Source: Chryseobacterium sp. OV279 (GTDB lineage: Bacteria > Bacteroidota > Bacteroidia > Flavobacteriales > Weeksellaceae). Taken from it: a DNA stretch of 64,000 bases. Below, piece after piece: positions 1-10,350 of this stretch (position 1 is its first letter; the number at the start of each line of letters is the position of its first letter). The notes below the pieces were generated by a model. It was not told where the DNA came from and did no database searches. It worked only from the letters and a program-made list of their open reading frames with translations. A program made the position numbers and the translations under genes. The DNA lies in the NCBI RefSeq assembly GCF_900128945.1, contig NZ_FQUD01000001.1:1663450-1727449 (forward strand), read 5' to 3'.

Positions 1-754
1 CTCCGGAAATTGTTCCGGTCTTCGGGTTCTGAATAAATCCAATGACTTCCCAGTTGTCGGAAGAAAAGTTATCCGGAAGCTTGAAATTTACTGTGCCTTC
101 ATGATAATCTTTTAATGAAACCTTTTCCTGTTCATGAACGATCTGCCAGTGCTGCAAACGATGTCCTTCATTTTCACCGCCATTTACCTGCGTCGATGAT
201 TTCTTTTCAACCAGATTGATCAGTAATTTATCCTGAGAATCAGTTTGAGTTGTTTTAAAACTAATGGTGATTGCTTTTTGTGAAACAGCTGCAGAGAGGT
301 TTATAGAAACATTTTTAGAACTCATTATAACCTTTTGAATGGCATTTTCTACAGCATTACTGTCAGAACCTACAAACTCAGTGTTTCCATTCACAACCAA
401 TTGTGGGGTATAAGTTTGTGATTTGAGGAGTCGGCTGTATGCTTGTTGCCGTTGGGAATTTTCAGCACTGCTGAACCTGTCTTTCCATCCGAGACGGTTC
501 CAGTAGTCTACATGATAAGAAAGAATGTAAACAGGCTGGTCCTTGTATTCTTTCTGGATCTGTCCCATCAGATCATCTGCGGGAGGACAGCTTGAACAGC
601 CTTCTGAAGTGAACAGTTCCAAAACTGCAAAACCTTTATTCTCCGTGGAAATGTCATGGTGGGCTGTCTTAATTTCGTCTTTCTGTATAAATGCAGAAGC
701 GGCAAATAGGAAGGTGGTGAAAGCACCTACTGTCAATAGATTTTTTAGAATCAT
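1..754 (-). CDS. DUF1223 thioredoxin-like secreted protein, 3' end cut by window edge
   Basis: Reading the minus strand from the ATG at 754, the frame stays open to base 1, so the C-terminus lies outside the window. The N-terminus is a hydrophobic signal peptide. After about residue 30 comes LELFTSEGCSSCPPAD, the thioredoxin-like CxxC signature of DUF1223 proteins, followed by YILSYHVDYWNRLGW, also typical of that family. DUF1223 proteins are predicted periplasmic or exported proteins with a thioredoxin fold; no substrate is known. The gene stands alone here, upstream of a convergent gap before the LytTR regulator. The family call is firm and the function is unknown. Confidence 0.85.
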   Translation of the reverse strand, partial: MILKNLLTVGAFTTFLFAASAFIQKDEIKTAHHDISTENKGFAVLELFTSEGCSSCPPADDLMGQIQKEYKDQPVYILSYHVDYWNRLGWKDRFSSAENSQRQQAYSRLLKSQTYTPQLVVNGNTEFVGSDSNAVENAIQKVIMSSKNVSINLSAAVSQKAITISFKTTQTDSQDKLLINLVEKKSSTQVNGGENEGHRLQHWQIVHEQEKVSLKDYHEGTVNFKLPDNFSSDNWEVIGFIQNPKTGTISG

Positions 755-872
755 TTCTTTTAATTTTGATTCAAAAGTAGAGACTCAGCAGGCGCGAAAG
801 AATATAAAAAAGGGTTAGCCGGACAAATTGAAAGGCGAACCCGGAAAATATTCAGGTTTAAAATTTAATAGG

Positions 873-1634
873 TTAACGGTCTTCCAGCCAGGTGAAGAAA
901 CTGTGCGTTTTTTCTTTGTTGATCAGGAGTTTTTCAGGAGTTTCAATGACCAGCTTAACCAGAATTTTACGCTGGAAATAATGCTCCATTTCCTTGATTG
1001 CCTTGAAATTGACCAAATACTGTCGGTTGATTCTGAAAAATTGTTTCCCGGAAACTTGTTCGGCAACCTGTCCAAGCGGTTGAGAAAGCTGGAACTGTTC
1101 CTTATCAAAGGTCACAAGATGGGTGATTTCATTATGGATATAGAAATAAGCAACACTTTCTGTGGGAATGGTCGTGTATTTTTGATTTTTAAAAACGAGA
1201 AAGGTACTTTTTCCTGTGGGCTGGCTGATCTTCTGCAGAAGCAATTCAATATCGGGAAGGTCATTCTTTTGGAAAAACTTTCTGAGTTCGTCAACTTTTT
1301 TCAGAGCTTCTGAAATATCATCACGGGAAAAAGGTTTCAGAACATAGTCTACACCCTTGCTTTTGAATGCATCCAGCATATATTGGTCAAAAGCGGTACA
1401 GAAAATGATAGGGCAGGTGATATCTACTGCTTTAAAGATCTCGAATGAAAGTCCGTCTGAGAGCTGGATATCCATAAAAATAAGATCCGGCATGATGTCT
1501 TGTGATAAAGCTTCAACACTGGCTTCAACACTGTCATAAACTCCCAGAATCTTGGATTCCGGTTTTAGGTCTAAAATAAGGTTTTGAAGAGATTTTGCAG
1601 CTCTGAATTCGTCTTCAATGATGATGATATTCAT
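873..1634 (-). CDS. LytTR-family response regulator
   Basis: Protein of 253 residues with an N-terminal receiver domain (residues 1-120) and a C-terminal LytTR DNA-binding domain (about 145-250). The acidic pair is E7/D8, the phospho-acceptor is D55 in LIFMDIQ, and the conserved Lys sits in VLKPF. The LytTR part shows the usual FFRINRQYLVNFKAI core. It overlaps the upstream histidine kinase by 20 bases, so the two are translationally coupled and form one two-component system. The stimulus and targets are not visible; no obvious target operon adjoins it. Family and pairing are secure. Confidence 0.93.
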   Translation of the reverse strand: MNIIIIEDEFRAAKSLQNLILDLKPESKILGVYDSVEASVEALSQDIMPDLIFMDIQLSDGLSFEIFKAVDITCPIIFCTAFDQYMLDAFKSKGVDYVLKPFSRDDISEALKKVDELRKFFQKNDLPDIELLLQKISQPTGKSTFLVFKNQKYTTIPTESVAYFYIHNEITHLVTFDKEQFQLSQPLGQVAEQVSGKQFFRINRQYLVNFKAIKEMEHYFQRKILVKLVIETPEKLLINKEKTHSFFTWLEDR

Positions 1635-2631
1635 GGATCAAAGGTAGTTTTATTTGAAAAGTTTTTTCGTCTGAATAAATTTCTATTTCCTGCTCCAGCA
1701 GATGCCTGAAACGCATTTTTATATTATCAAGGCCAACGCCGAGAGATTCTTCTGTAGCTATTTTCCGTTGAATTGGGTTTTCAATAATGATTCTGTCCTC
1801 CGAACTGTAAATCCTGATGTGCAGCGGTTTGCTTTGAGATACAATATTGTGTTTGATGCAGTTTTCTACCAAAAGCTGCATGGTAAAAGGAGGAATGAGT
1901 GTTTTAAGATCTTCATTCTTAAGTTCGTTGGTAAATGTAATTCCTTCACCGAAACGCGCTTTTTGGAGAAAAAGATAAGCTTCAATAATGTTCATTTCTT
2001 CCTGAACTGAGATAAGATCCAGTTTTCGGCTTTCCAAAGTAAATCTGTAAAAATCAGAAAGTTTGATAACAAAGTCCACCGTTTCCGAATCGTTGGTTTC
2101 TGCCATTGATTTTAATGTATTCAGGCTGTTGAAGAGGAAATGGGGATTGACCTGTTGTTTTAATAATTCATATTGAGCACCCAGATTATCGCTTTTTACT
2201 TTTTCCAGTTCCAGCTGTATTTGTTGCCCCGAATAATTATTCTGAAGCAACGTTAAGAACATATAACAGACCAAATTAATCAGGATTCCCCTGACTTCCA
2301 CCATCAGCATCACCGGACCGAAATTAATATGAGATAAAATAAGCTGCTGGATCCACGCCAGACCAAACATGATCACCATTCCGAATGCTAAGACCGTTAA
2401 TAATCTTGAATACGAAATATCCTGTCTCCGTCTTCCTGCGCTGCGGTTGAGAAGGTAAATATTAAGATACCACATGATGACAGAAAACGCATCAGTTATA
2501 GCCGAATTCACAGCCGCTTCTTTCCAGTTGAATTCATGGGAAGCTAACTGAGGAACGGAAGATAAAATACCCAGAAAGAGAGAACTTATCCAGATGACGG
2601 CCGGTGAAATTTTTACTTTTTGCTGTTGCAT
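1615..2631 (-). CDS. LytS-type sensor histidine kinase
   Basis: Protein of 338 residues. Four hydrophobic segments (about 10-26, 43-61, 77-99 and 107-130) form a membrane sensor without a large periplasmic domain. A short coiled linker follows, then the His_kinase (PF06580-type) box with NPHFLFNSLNTL, the phospho-acceptor being H164. The C-terminal ATPase part has LLVENCIKHN (N box) and GVGLDNIKMRF (G box). Its 3' end overlaps the LytTR regulator. Such kinases in Bacteroidota sense membrane-proximal signals that are mostly unidentified. The ATG at 2631 gives a normal N-terminus before the first membrane helix. Confidence 0.93.
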   Translation of the reverse strand: MQQQKVKISPAVIWISSLFLGILSSVPQLASHEFNWKEAAVNSAITDAFSVIMWYLNIYLLNRSAGRRRQDISYSRLLTVLAFGMVIMFGLAWIQQLILSHINFGPVMLMVEVRGILINLVCYMFLTLLQNNYSGQQIQLELEKVKSDNLGAQYELLKQQVNPHFLFNSLNTLKSMAETNDSETVDFVIKLSDFYRFTLESRKLDLISVQEEMNIIEAYLFLQKARFGEGITFTNELKNEDLKTLIPPFTMQLLVENCIKHNIVSQSKPLHIRIYSSEDRIIIENPIQRKIATEESLGVGLDNIKMRFRHLLEQEIEIYSDEKTFQIKLPLIHEYHHH

Positions 2632-2702
2632 GAGAACAGGGATTTTGAGAAGTGAAATTAGGTTTTTTTATTTGTAAAAAGAAGAGTGGGATGAATACTT
2701 AT

Positions 2703-3217
2703 GGTCAATGGTGAATAGTCAATTCGCTTTGCTTGTGAATTTTTGCTGTGAGGATTGACAATTGGCTTTGCGTTAGCAAAATTGACCGTTCATGGACTTT
2801 CAATGTCAATAGTCAATGGTCAATTCGCTTCGCTTGTGATTTTTGTTGTGAAAATTGACAATTGACTTGCTATAGTAAAATTGACCGTTCATGGACTTTC
2901 AATGTCAATAGTCAATGGTGAATAGTCAATTCGCTTCGCTTGTGAATTTTTTACTGTGAAGATTGATAATTGACTTGCTTTAGCAAAATTGACTATTCAT
3001 GAATTTTCAAGGTCAATGGTGAATAGTCAATTCGCTTCGCTTGTCAATTTTTATTGTGAAAATTGACAATTGACTTACTTTAGCAAAATTGACCATTCAC
3101 AAACCTTTATTGTCAATAGTCAATGGTGAATTCGCTTCGCTTGTGAATTTTTGCTGTGAAAATTGACGATTGACTTTGCGTCAGCAAAAATTGACTTTTC
3201 ACAAATTACCCATTCAC
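2703..3217. repeat. Five-copy ~105-bp imperfect tandem repeat
   Basis: This gene-free stretch consists of about five diverged copies of a 95-110 bp unit. Each contains GTCAATTCGCTTCGCTTG, then a TGAAAATTGACAATTGACTT-like block and an AAAATTGACCATTCA-like block. Copies begin near 2703, 2811, 2903, 3013 and 3113. The building blocks GTCAA, TTGAC, GTGAA and TTCAC occur in both orientations, so a transcript could fold on itself. I see no ORF. The repeat ends directly at the terminator of the lipoprotein gene. Confidence 0.85.
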
Positions 3218-3218
3218 A

Positions 3219-3260
3219 AAAAAACATTTGAAGCTCAATACTCAGCTTCAAATGTTTTTT
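3219..3260 (-). terminator. Rho-independent terminator of the haem-protein operon
   Basis: A perfect inverted repeat of about 17 bp (AAAAACATTTGAAGCT and its complement) flanks an 8-base loop. It overlaps the stop codon of the preceding minus-strand gene and ends in a T run on that strand. Confidence 0.85.
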
Positions 3261-3699
3261 AAGGTCTCACAACGGGCCTGTAACTCATAATGTATTGTAT
3301 TCGCTCTTCTTTGTTGGGTTGAACATTTTCAGTTCCGGAAGTATTTTGCATTTTGTAGGAAACGTTTCCGTTATGATCTGCCTGAACGGTTTCAATACTC
3401 AACAATTCACCGGTAATGGTTCCTCCGATGTATTGCGGATTGTCATGATATTTCCAGGTGACTAATTTGATCACAGAACCTTTTTTTAGTTGATTATTTT
3501 CACCTGATAAAGAGACTAGAGCTTCCGGGTTTCCATACAGTGCGGATGAGGTTTCTTTTTTCGTATTTAATGAAGTGGAAATGAACTTTAGATCTCCCGG
3601 ATCGAAAACAATTCGTTTTAAATCTTTATCCGGTTCATCAATTTTACAGGCAGTAAACAAAGCACAGATAGACAGTGTGATAAATAGTATTTGTTTCAT
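3259..3699 (-). CDS. Small lipoprotein, cytochrome P460-operon partner
   Basis: Protein of 146 residues with a lipoprotein signal peptide (SICALFTAC, lipid-accepting Cys at 18), so it should be anchored in the envelope. No CxxCH haem motif is present. The remainder looks like a small beta-rich domain (GTITGELLSIETVQ, VSYKM). Its start codon overlaps the stop codon of the upstream haem protein by one base (TAATG arrangement), so the two are almost certainly co-translated. I do not recognise a named family; a role beside the cytochrome is inferred from context only. Confidence 0.75.
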   Translation of the reverse strand: MKQILFITLSICALFTACKIDEPDKDLKRIVFDPGDLKFISTSLNTKKETSSALYGNPEALVSLSGENNQLKKGSVIKLVTWKYHDNPQYIGGTITGELLSIETVQADHNGNVSYKMQNTSGTENVQPNKEERIQYIMSYRPVVRP

Positions 3700-4679
3700 T
3701 ATTTCTCAAGGTTTTTAATTAATCTTTCGGTATTGATTTTCATCGGAACATCAAATAAATAGCCTGTTTTTTCGGATAACTGGCGGTGACAGGCGATACA
3801 GGACTCTTTAGCGAATGAAGCTGTTTTTCCTGTTGGATGAAGGTCATTCCCTGAAAACTTTGCAAATCCCCAGCCTTCCGTATCTGTGTATTTCTTAGCG
3901 TTTTTGACCATAAACTGGGCATTGACAAATTCTCCGGCTCTCACTTCTCCGTCTGCAAAATTCTCCTGCTTCCAAACGGATTTTACAACAATGCTTCCGT
4001 CTGGCCACGGATGGAAATTTTCTGTTTCAATGGCTTTTACCGCAATATCATTTCCATAAATAACCCTGATGGAATGATCGAAAAGCGTACTCATGCTGAT
4101 GACCTTCCAGTTTTTAAACGCATCTGTATATTGTACTCCATTGGGAGAAACCGGGAATTTCGCCGGAGTTGAGTTATGATACGTTTCAATACTCTGGTGC
4201 GGATCTTTTTCCTGTTTTGCGGAAGTGATACCCGATAATGAAAGGGTATACTTTCTAATAGTTTCAATCTCTTTTTTCGTGATTTTAGCTGACGGATGAA
4301 GCAATGTATACTCATGAAGCGGCATTTTTCCGCTTTGCATCATGTTTAAAATGGCATACATTTTTCCCTTATGTTCACCTTCAGAGTAATTCCATTCCGA
4401 AAAATTTAAAACTTCTTTAGCTCTCTTTATATCCTTATTTACAGCCCACGATATGGGAGCAATCTGATCATACCAGCTCAATTTCTGTTCATTGGAGTGA
4501 CAATTAAAACAAGAATTTTCCAAAATAGCAAGAACCTCACGGGGAGCCTCGATTTTTTTAGCAACGGGTTTTCCCTCCAGCGGCTTGTTGAAAAGCTGTA
4601 AAACGGCAAATACGGCCATAACTGCCAAAAATATAATGGCTATGGGTTTTACTGTTCTTTTTTTCTTTACTGAGTCCAT
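3699..4679 (-). CDS. Haem-binding domain plus cytochrome P460-like protein
   Basis: Protein of 326 residues with one N-terminal membrane helix (about 11-30). A first CxxCH (C57-C60-H61) lies in a Haem_bd-type domain with SNEQKLSWYDQIAPISW. The second half (about 170-326) resembles cytochrome P460: GVQYTDAFKNWKVIS, RVIYGNDIAVKAI, WGFAKF, and a C-terminal CxxCH (C294-C297-H298). It should be a membrane-tethered periplasmic dihaem protein. Cytochrome P460 relatives handle small nitrogen compounds in some bacteria, but the substrate here is unknown. It is the first gene of a two-gene operon. Confidence 0.85.
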   Translation of the reverse strand: MDSVKKKRTVKPIAIIFLAVMAVFAVLQLFNKPLEGKPVAKKIEAPREVLAILENSCFNCHSNEQKLSWYDQIAPISWAVNKDIKRAKEVLNFSEWNYSEGEHKGKMYAILNMMQSGKMPLHEYTLLHPSAKITKKEIETIRKYTLSLSGITSAKQEKDPHQSIETYHNSTPAKFPVSPNGVQYTDAFKNWKVISMSTLFDHSIRVIYGNDIAVKAIETENFHPWPDGSIVVKSVWKQENFADGEVRAGEFVNAQFMVKNAKKYTDTEGWGFAKFSGNDLHPTGKTASFAKESCIACHRQLSEKTGYLFDVPMKINTERLIKNLEK

Positions 4680-4851
4680 ATTATATTATTTTTTATGGCT
4701 CAAAAGTAGAGGCTTCAGTAAGGTTCTGAAATTTGAAATGAGGTGAACCGGACAAATTGAAAGATGAGAACGGAATTTTTTGGCGTTAAAAATAAAGGAA
4801 GCCGGAAGTTGTTTGAGTCTTCATCGTTTCCGGTTTTTCTTCATTCTTTAA

Positions 4852-5598
4852 CTACAAGACCATTCCTCCGTCCATAATAATCTCAGTACCTGTGATAAAG
4901 CTTGAAACAACAGGGTCGGAAAGATAGACTACAAGTTTGGCCACGTCTTCAGCAGTACCCATTTTCTTTAGCGGAATTTCGCTGATCAGATAATCATTGA
5001 GACCTTTTAAAGTATCTTCATCAAGGCCGGCTTTATTCATAATTTCAGTTTTTGTCGGGCCGGGGCTGATCATATTGACCCTGATTTTTCTTGGAGCCAA
5101 TTCTGCAGCTGCAGTTTTAGCAATAGAATTTAAGGCGGCTTTGCTTGCCTGATAGACTGAACTGTTCGGCTTATAGGTTCCTGCGACAATTGATGATAAA
5201 ACGACAACTGATGAACCCTCATTAAGAAGCGGGATAAATTTACTCAATGTAAAATAAGCACCCCGGAAATTAATGTTCATTACCTCGTCAAAGTTTTCAG
5301 TACTCATCTTTTCAATGGAAGTGAGACTTCCTGTAATACCGGCATTGATAAACAGAATATCAAGTTTTCCAAATTTCTTTTCAACTTCTTCTTTTAACAG
5401 ATTAATATCGGTAAGATTCGACTGATCTGCCGTAAACGGAATTGCACCGAGCTCCTGAGCTGCTTTTTCAACAGCTTCTTTTCTTCTTCCTGTAATGATG
5501 ACTTGAGCACCTTCTGCAATGAGTTCCTTTGCTGTTGCATATCCGATTCCGCTATTTCCACCGGTGATTAATGCTAATTTGTTGTTGAATTTTTTCAT
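4852..5598 (-). CDS. SDR family NAD(P)-dependent oxidoreductase
   Basis: Classical short-chain dehydrogenase of 248 residues. The nucleotide-binding TGGNSGIG lies at 12-19, TGRRK near 36 (which suggests NADP preference), NAG at 85-87, the catalytic Ser near 135, and YxxxK at Y149/K153. The C-terminus FITGTEIIMDGGMVL is normal. The substrate is unknown. It is divergent from an HxlR regulator, an arrangement in which the regulator usually represses the oxidoreductase in response to electrophiles or quinones; a palindrome in the shared gap supports that. Confidence 0.93.
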   Translation of the reverse strand: MKKFNNKLALITGGNSGIGYATAKELIAEGAQVIITGRRKEAVEKAAQELGAIPFTADQSNLTDINLLKEEVEKKFGKLDILFINAGITGSLTSIEKMSTENFDEVMNINFRGAYFTLSKFIPLLNEGSSVVVLSSIVAGTYKPNSSVYQASKAALNSIAKTAAAELAPRKIRVNMISPGPTKTEIMNKAGLDEDTLKGLNDYLISEIPLKKMGTAEDVAKLVVYLSDPVVSSFITGTEIIMDGGMVL

Positions 5599-5613
5599 TT
5601 CTTAAAATTTTTG

Positions 5614-5621
5614 ACAAAGTT
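5614..5621 (-). promoter_or_regulatory. -7 promoter element of the SDR gene
   Basis: On the minus strand this reads TAACTTTG, an exact match to the Bacteroidota -7 consensus TAnnTTTG, 15 bases before the ATG at 5598. No clear TTG -33 box is seen at the normal distance, which would fit an activated or repressed promoter. Confidence 0.5.
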
Positions 5622-5630
5622 ATTTCAATT

Positions 5631-5666
5631 TGGTATACTTTTGTAATCAGTATCACAGAGTATACC
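5631..5666. promoter_or_regulatory. Palindromic operator between SDR and hxlR genes
   Basis: GGTATACT at 5631-5638 and its exact complement AGTATACC at 5659-5666 are separated by 20 bases. They lie just upstream of the -7 box of the SDR gene. A second small palindrome, TATCAT-GA-ATGATA, sits at 5669-5682 nearer to the regulator start. Both are natural candidates for HxlR binding and autoregulation. Confidence 0.6.
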
Positions 5667-5687
5667 AGTATCATGAATGATATCATT

Positions 5688-5695
5688 TAACTTTG
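5688..5695 (+). promoter_or_regulatory. -7 promoter element of the hxlR-like gene
   Basis: TAACTTTG matches TAnnTTTG exactly, ending only 4 bases before the ATG at 5700. If used, the transcript would be leaderless or nearly so. Confidence 0.4.
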
Positions 5696-5699
5696 CAAA

Positions 5700-6032
5700 A
5701 TGGAAAGAGATCAGACCGAAGAATTACGCGCCCTGCAGGATACCCTCTATTTTATTGGAGGGAAGTGGCGAATTCCTGTAATCAATTCAATCTGTAATGG
5801 GAACAGACGTTTCCGTGAAATTGAAAGAAGCATTCCGGGAATCACTACAAGAATGCTTTCAAAAGAACTTAAAGACATGGAGCTTAACAAACTGTTGAAA
5901 AGGAATGTTTACCCTGAAACACCTGTTTTAATTGAATATGAACCTACAGAATACTGCCGGACTTTTGGAAATATCATTGCTGAAATGATCAATTGGGGAA
6001 GAGCGCACAGGAGGGTTATTGTAGAGGGGTAG
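5700..6032 (+). CDS. HxlR-family winged-helix transcriptional regulator
   Basis: Protein of 110 residues matching the HxlR family: IGGKWRIPVINSICNGNRRFREIERSIPGITTRMLSKELKDMELNKLLKR is the winged helix, then YEPTEYCRTFGNIIAEMINWG forms the dimer helix (quoted in pieces; read from residues 18-102). It has two Cys (about residues 32 and 85), but not the N-terminal redox Cys of HypR-type members. It is divergent from the SDR gene and likely controls it and itself through the palindromes in the gap. Confidence 0.9.
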   Translation: MERDQTEELRALQDTLYFIGGKWRIPVINSICNGNRRFREIERSIPGITTRMLSKELKDMELNKLLKRNVYPETPVLIEYEPTEYCRTFGNIIAEMINWGRAHRRVIVEG

Positions 6033-6061
6033 GTGTGAGGTGGCAGATGATAGGCTGGATA

Positions 6062-6085
6062 GGGATTAGGGATTAGGGATTAGGG
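6062..6085. repeat. Short 7-bp tandem repeat (GGATTAG)x3
   Basis: Three exact copies of a 7-bp unit follow the hxlR-like gene. It belongs to the same 7-8 bp microsatellite class seen at 11299, 20200, 35291 and 38740. Confidence 0.7.
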
Positions 6086-6113
6086 GGCGCCGCTATTACA
6101 TATTGGTGTGAAG

Positions 6114-6180
6114 ATTCAATAGGAACGGGCTTTAGCCCGTTCTGATCAATGAACAGAATCAATTGGCTTCAGCCAAAACA
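6114..6180 (+). repeat. REP-like two-hairpin element, copy 1
   Basis: It starts ATTCAATAGG, followed by the palindrome AACGGGCTTTAGCCCGTT (6124-6141), a 21-base spacer and a second palindrome TTGGCTTCAGCCAA (6163-6176). The same architecture recurs at 11812, 37289, 38841 and 38915, always in gaps. Confidence 0.85.
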
Positions 6181-6237
6181 TAAAACTCAAAGGTGTCATA
6201 ATCTTTATTCTTATCCTCAATCTTAACCTTAAAAACA

Positions 6238-6266
6238 AAAAAAGCTCCTTAAAAAAGGAGCTTTCA
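6238..6266 (-). terminator. Terminator of icd
   Basis: AAAGCTCCTT, four bases, then AAGGAGCTTT, followed on the minus strand by a run of T. It lies 20 bases after the icd stop. Confidence 0.85.
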
Positions 6267-6285
6267 TTTATATCAAAACTGGAAA

Positions 6286-8538
<2,253 letters not shown>

Positions 8539-8541
8539 TCA

Positions 8542-8549
8542 CAAATTTA
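8542..8549 (-). promoter_or_regulatory. -7 promoter element of icd
   Basis: On the minus strand TAAATTTG matches the TAnnTTTG consensus, 36 bases before the ATG. No convincing TTG -33 box is seen. Confidence 0.45.
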
Positions 8550-8583
8550 CTAAATATGATTGTTTTATGAAGGTATTTTGCAT

Positions 8584-8607
8584 AAAAAAAGAGGCCGGAG
8601 CCTCTTT
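8584..8607 (-). terminator. Terminator after the secreted-protein operon
   Basis: Stem AAAGAGGC/GCCTCTTT with a four-base loop and a T run on the minus strand, immediately after the gene ending at 8613. Confidence 0.85.
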
Positions 8608-8612
8608 AAATT

Positions 8613-9722
8613 TTAGATTTGAACAATTGTGTAGGTTCCTGTCCCGTTAAAATTGAGACTGAATTCAAGTTTATAGTTTTTAGGAGTAGAGGTAAGATTT
8701 GGAAAAGTGATGGCGGAACCTTCAATATCGAAAGATCCGTCATTTAAATTATCTCCTAAATCCTCAGGAATAGGACCTTCTGTTGCGAGTTGTATATAGA
8801 AAGATCCACCGTTGCTGGTTGTAACTCCATTAATAGTTACCGTAAACTTCCCTGTAGAAGTACTGTAGGCTACGGAAGTCGTAGGCGGTGTACCACCTAT
8901 CGCAGTGAATTTGATTTTTGGAGTAAAATTGGCAAAATTAACTCTTATTCCGGCCATATAATTATCCACTAATACCTGGTAATATCCATTGGAAGAAACA
9001 TTGTAATTGCTTCCGTCAGCAACGACTGCTCCCGAAGAATCTGAACCATAAGTTTGTGCACCGTTACTTGGTGAAGCTAAGAATTTTATCTGAGTATTCG
9101 CCTGTAAGTATTTATAACCAATTTTTGGAAGACCATTTCCTCTCAATAATTCAGCTGTAGAGTTATTGAAAGAATTGTACGATCCGTACATATATAGATT
9201 TGATGGTACATTGTTAGATGAAGTAGAAGTGGTAGGTAAGCTTAATGTTCCTGCATCATTCACTCCCAAAATATAAGAAGTCCCATTTGGAGAAACAAGC
9301 GTAATGCCTTGTCCTGCACCTGTAACAACCGTTTTGCTCACCTGTGCATAAGGAACACTCATCAGCTGATTAACCCCCACATTGGTATAGTTTGAACCTC
9401 CCTGAGGATCCATTTCCACTTTCACGAATTTAGTATTTGTTCCCCAGTTGATTCCTGAAAAATTTCCTGTAGAAGGCGTTCCCTGACCGATATTAAGATT
9501 AACCAATCCTTTTGCATTGGTCGTTTTGGTATGCGTTTCAGTATATAAGACATTTCCGGTAGCCGTATTTTCCAGAATACTTACTTTTAAAGAGATATTT
9601 CCGTTGGCAATAGGTGTTCCCGAAGCATTGAAAGCAATCGTCTGGTAGCTGAAAGCTTGTGGAAACTGTGCACTTACAAGTGTTGCAAGAAATAATCCTA
9701 TAGTAGCGTAAAGTTTTTTCAT
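8613..9722 (-). CDS. Secreted beta-rich protein of unknown function
   Basis: Protein of 369 residues with a signal peptide (cut near VSAQ, residue 19). Residues 20-130 carry the Bacteroidota surface-protein opening AFSYQTIAFNASGTPI, GNISLKVSIL, LYTETHTKTTNAKG and NVGVNQLMSVPYA, which is common in proteins with later tail-fibre or adhesin parts. The rest (NLYMYGSYNSFNN, GYYQVLVDNYMAGIRVNF) resembles the tandem carbohydrate-binding-like modules of SusE/SusF outer-membrane proteins. That resemblance is weak and from pattern only. No sorting domain is present; the next gene upstream carries one. Confidence 0.7.
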   Translation of the reverse strand: MKKLYATIGLFLATLVSAQFPQAFSYQTIAFNASGTPIANGNISLKVSILENTATGNVLYTETHTKTTNAKGLVNLNIGQGTPSTGNFSGINWGTNTKFVKVEMDPQGGSNYTNVGVNQLMSVPYAQVSKTVVTGAGQGITLVSPNGTSYILGVNDAGTLSLPTTSTSSNNVPSNLYMYGSYNSFNNSTAELLRGNGLPKIGYKYLQANTQIKFLASPSNGAQTYGSDSSGAVVADGSNYNVSSNGYYQVLVDNYMAGIRVNFANFTPKIKFTAIGGTPPTTSVAYSTSTGKFTVTINGVTTSNGGSFYIQLATEGPIPEDLGDNLNDGSFDIEGSAITFPNLTSTPKNYKLEFSLNFNGTGTYTIVQI

Positions 9723-9734
9723 GTTGATGAGTTT

Positions 9735-10187
9735 TTAAGGTTTTTTGATAATTTTAATAGATTTAAGATCCGGATTTTTAAAAGAGATCATATACATCCC
9801 GGAATTAAGACTGCGCAGATCAAGTTTTCCACTGTCAAGTTTTGCTTTCAAAACAAGTCTTCCTGCAGTGTCATACACTTCAGCTTCCTCAATTTTTGAA
9901 TGGGAAGTAAGCGTGATGTGAACAAAATCAGCAGTAGGATTGGGATAGATCTTAACGTTGTCTTTTTCAATTTCTTTAACGCCTAAAACCTGTAATACGG
10001 ATTGGTAGAACATTCCCAGTGTTCCTGAATTTGCCTGGTCAGGATCTGCAGGAATGACATAAATTTCTCCTACAGAATGTATGAAACCGGTATCAGAGAC
10101 TGCCCCGGAATTAATGTTCCCGATCACAGACTGGGCGAAACCAAAGACCGGCACTCCAAAGAGCAGGAAAGTAATTTTTTTTCGCAT
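9735..10187 (-). CDS. Secreted protein with type IX sorting domain
   Basis: Protein of 150 residues with a signal peptide (ends GFAQ, residue 19). The N-terminal half has no recognised domain. The last ~75 residues form a type A T9SS sorting domain: VKIYPNPTADFVHI, AEVYDTAGRLVLKAKL, LDLRSLNSGMYMISF and the basic IKIIKKP end. It should be exported through the T9SS and attached to or released from the surface. It lies 12 bases upstream of the beta-rich secreted protein, so they form an operon. Confidence 0.88.
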   Translation of the reverse strand: MRKKITFLLFGVPVFGFAQSVIGNINSGAVSDTGFIHSVGEIYVIPADPDQANSGTLGMFYQSVLQVLGVKEIEKDNVKIYPNPTADFVHITLTSHSKIEEAEVYDTAGRLVLKAKLDSGKLDLRSLNSGMYMISFKNPDLKSIKIIKKP

Positions 10188-10321
10188 GGTTATTATTTTT
10201 TTGGATTGCGAATATAATTAAAAATTTGACTATAAAAATTACAGCAGGTAGATAAGTCTTTTTATTTTCACTTTAAGAATTATTTAACCTTTATTAGACC
10301 TCAGAAATTTTCTATTTTGAG

Positions 10322-10329
10322 TAAATTTG
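10322..10329 (+). promoter_or_regulatory. -7 promoter element of tpx
   Basis: TAAATTTG matches TAnnTTTG, 21 bases before the tpx ATG. A TTG -33 element is not clear. Confidence 0.4.
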
Positions 10330-10350
10330 AAAAACTAAAAAAATAATTTT

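Noticed and set aside
828..1313. Plus-strand ORF of 161 residues
   Set aside because: Antisense shadow of the LytTR regulator, no family pattern.
2703..3217. CRISPR array
   Set aside because: Units are long, imperfect and contiguous, without constant-length unique spacers, and no cas gene is seen.
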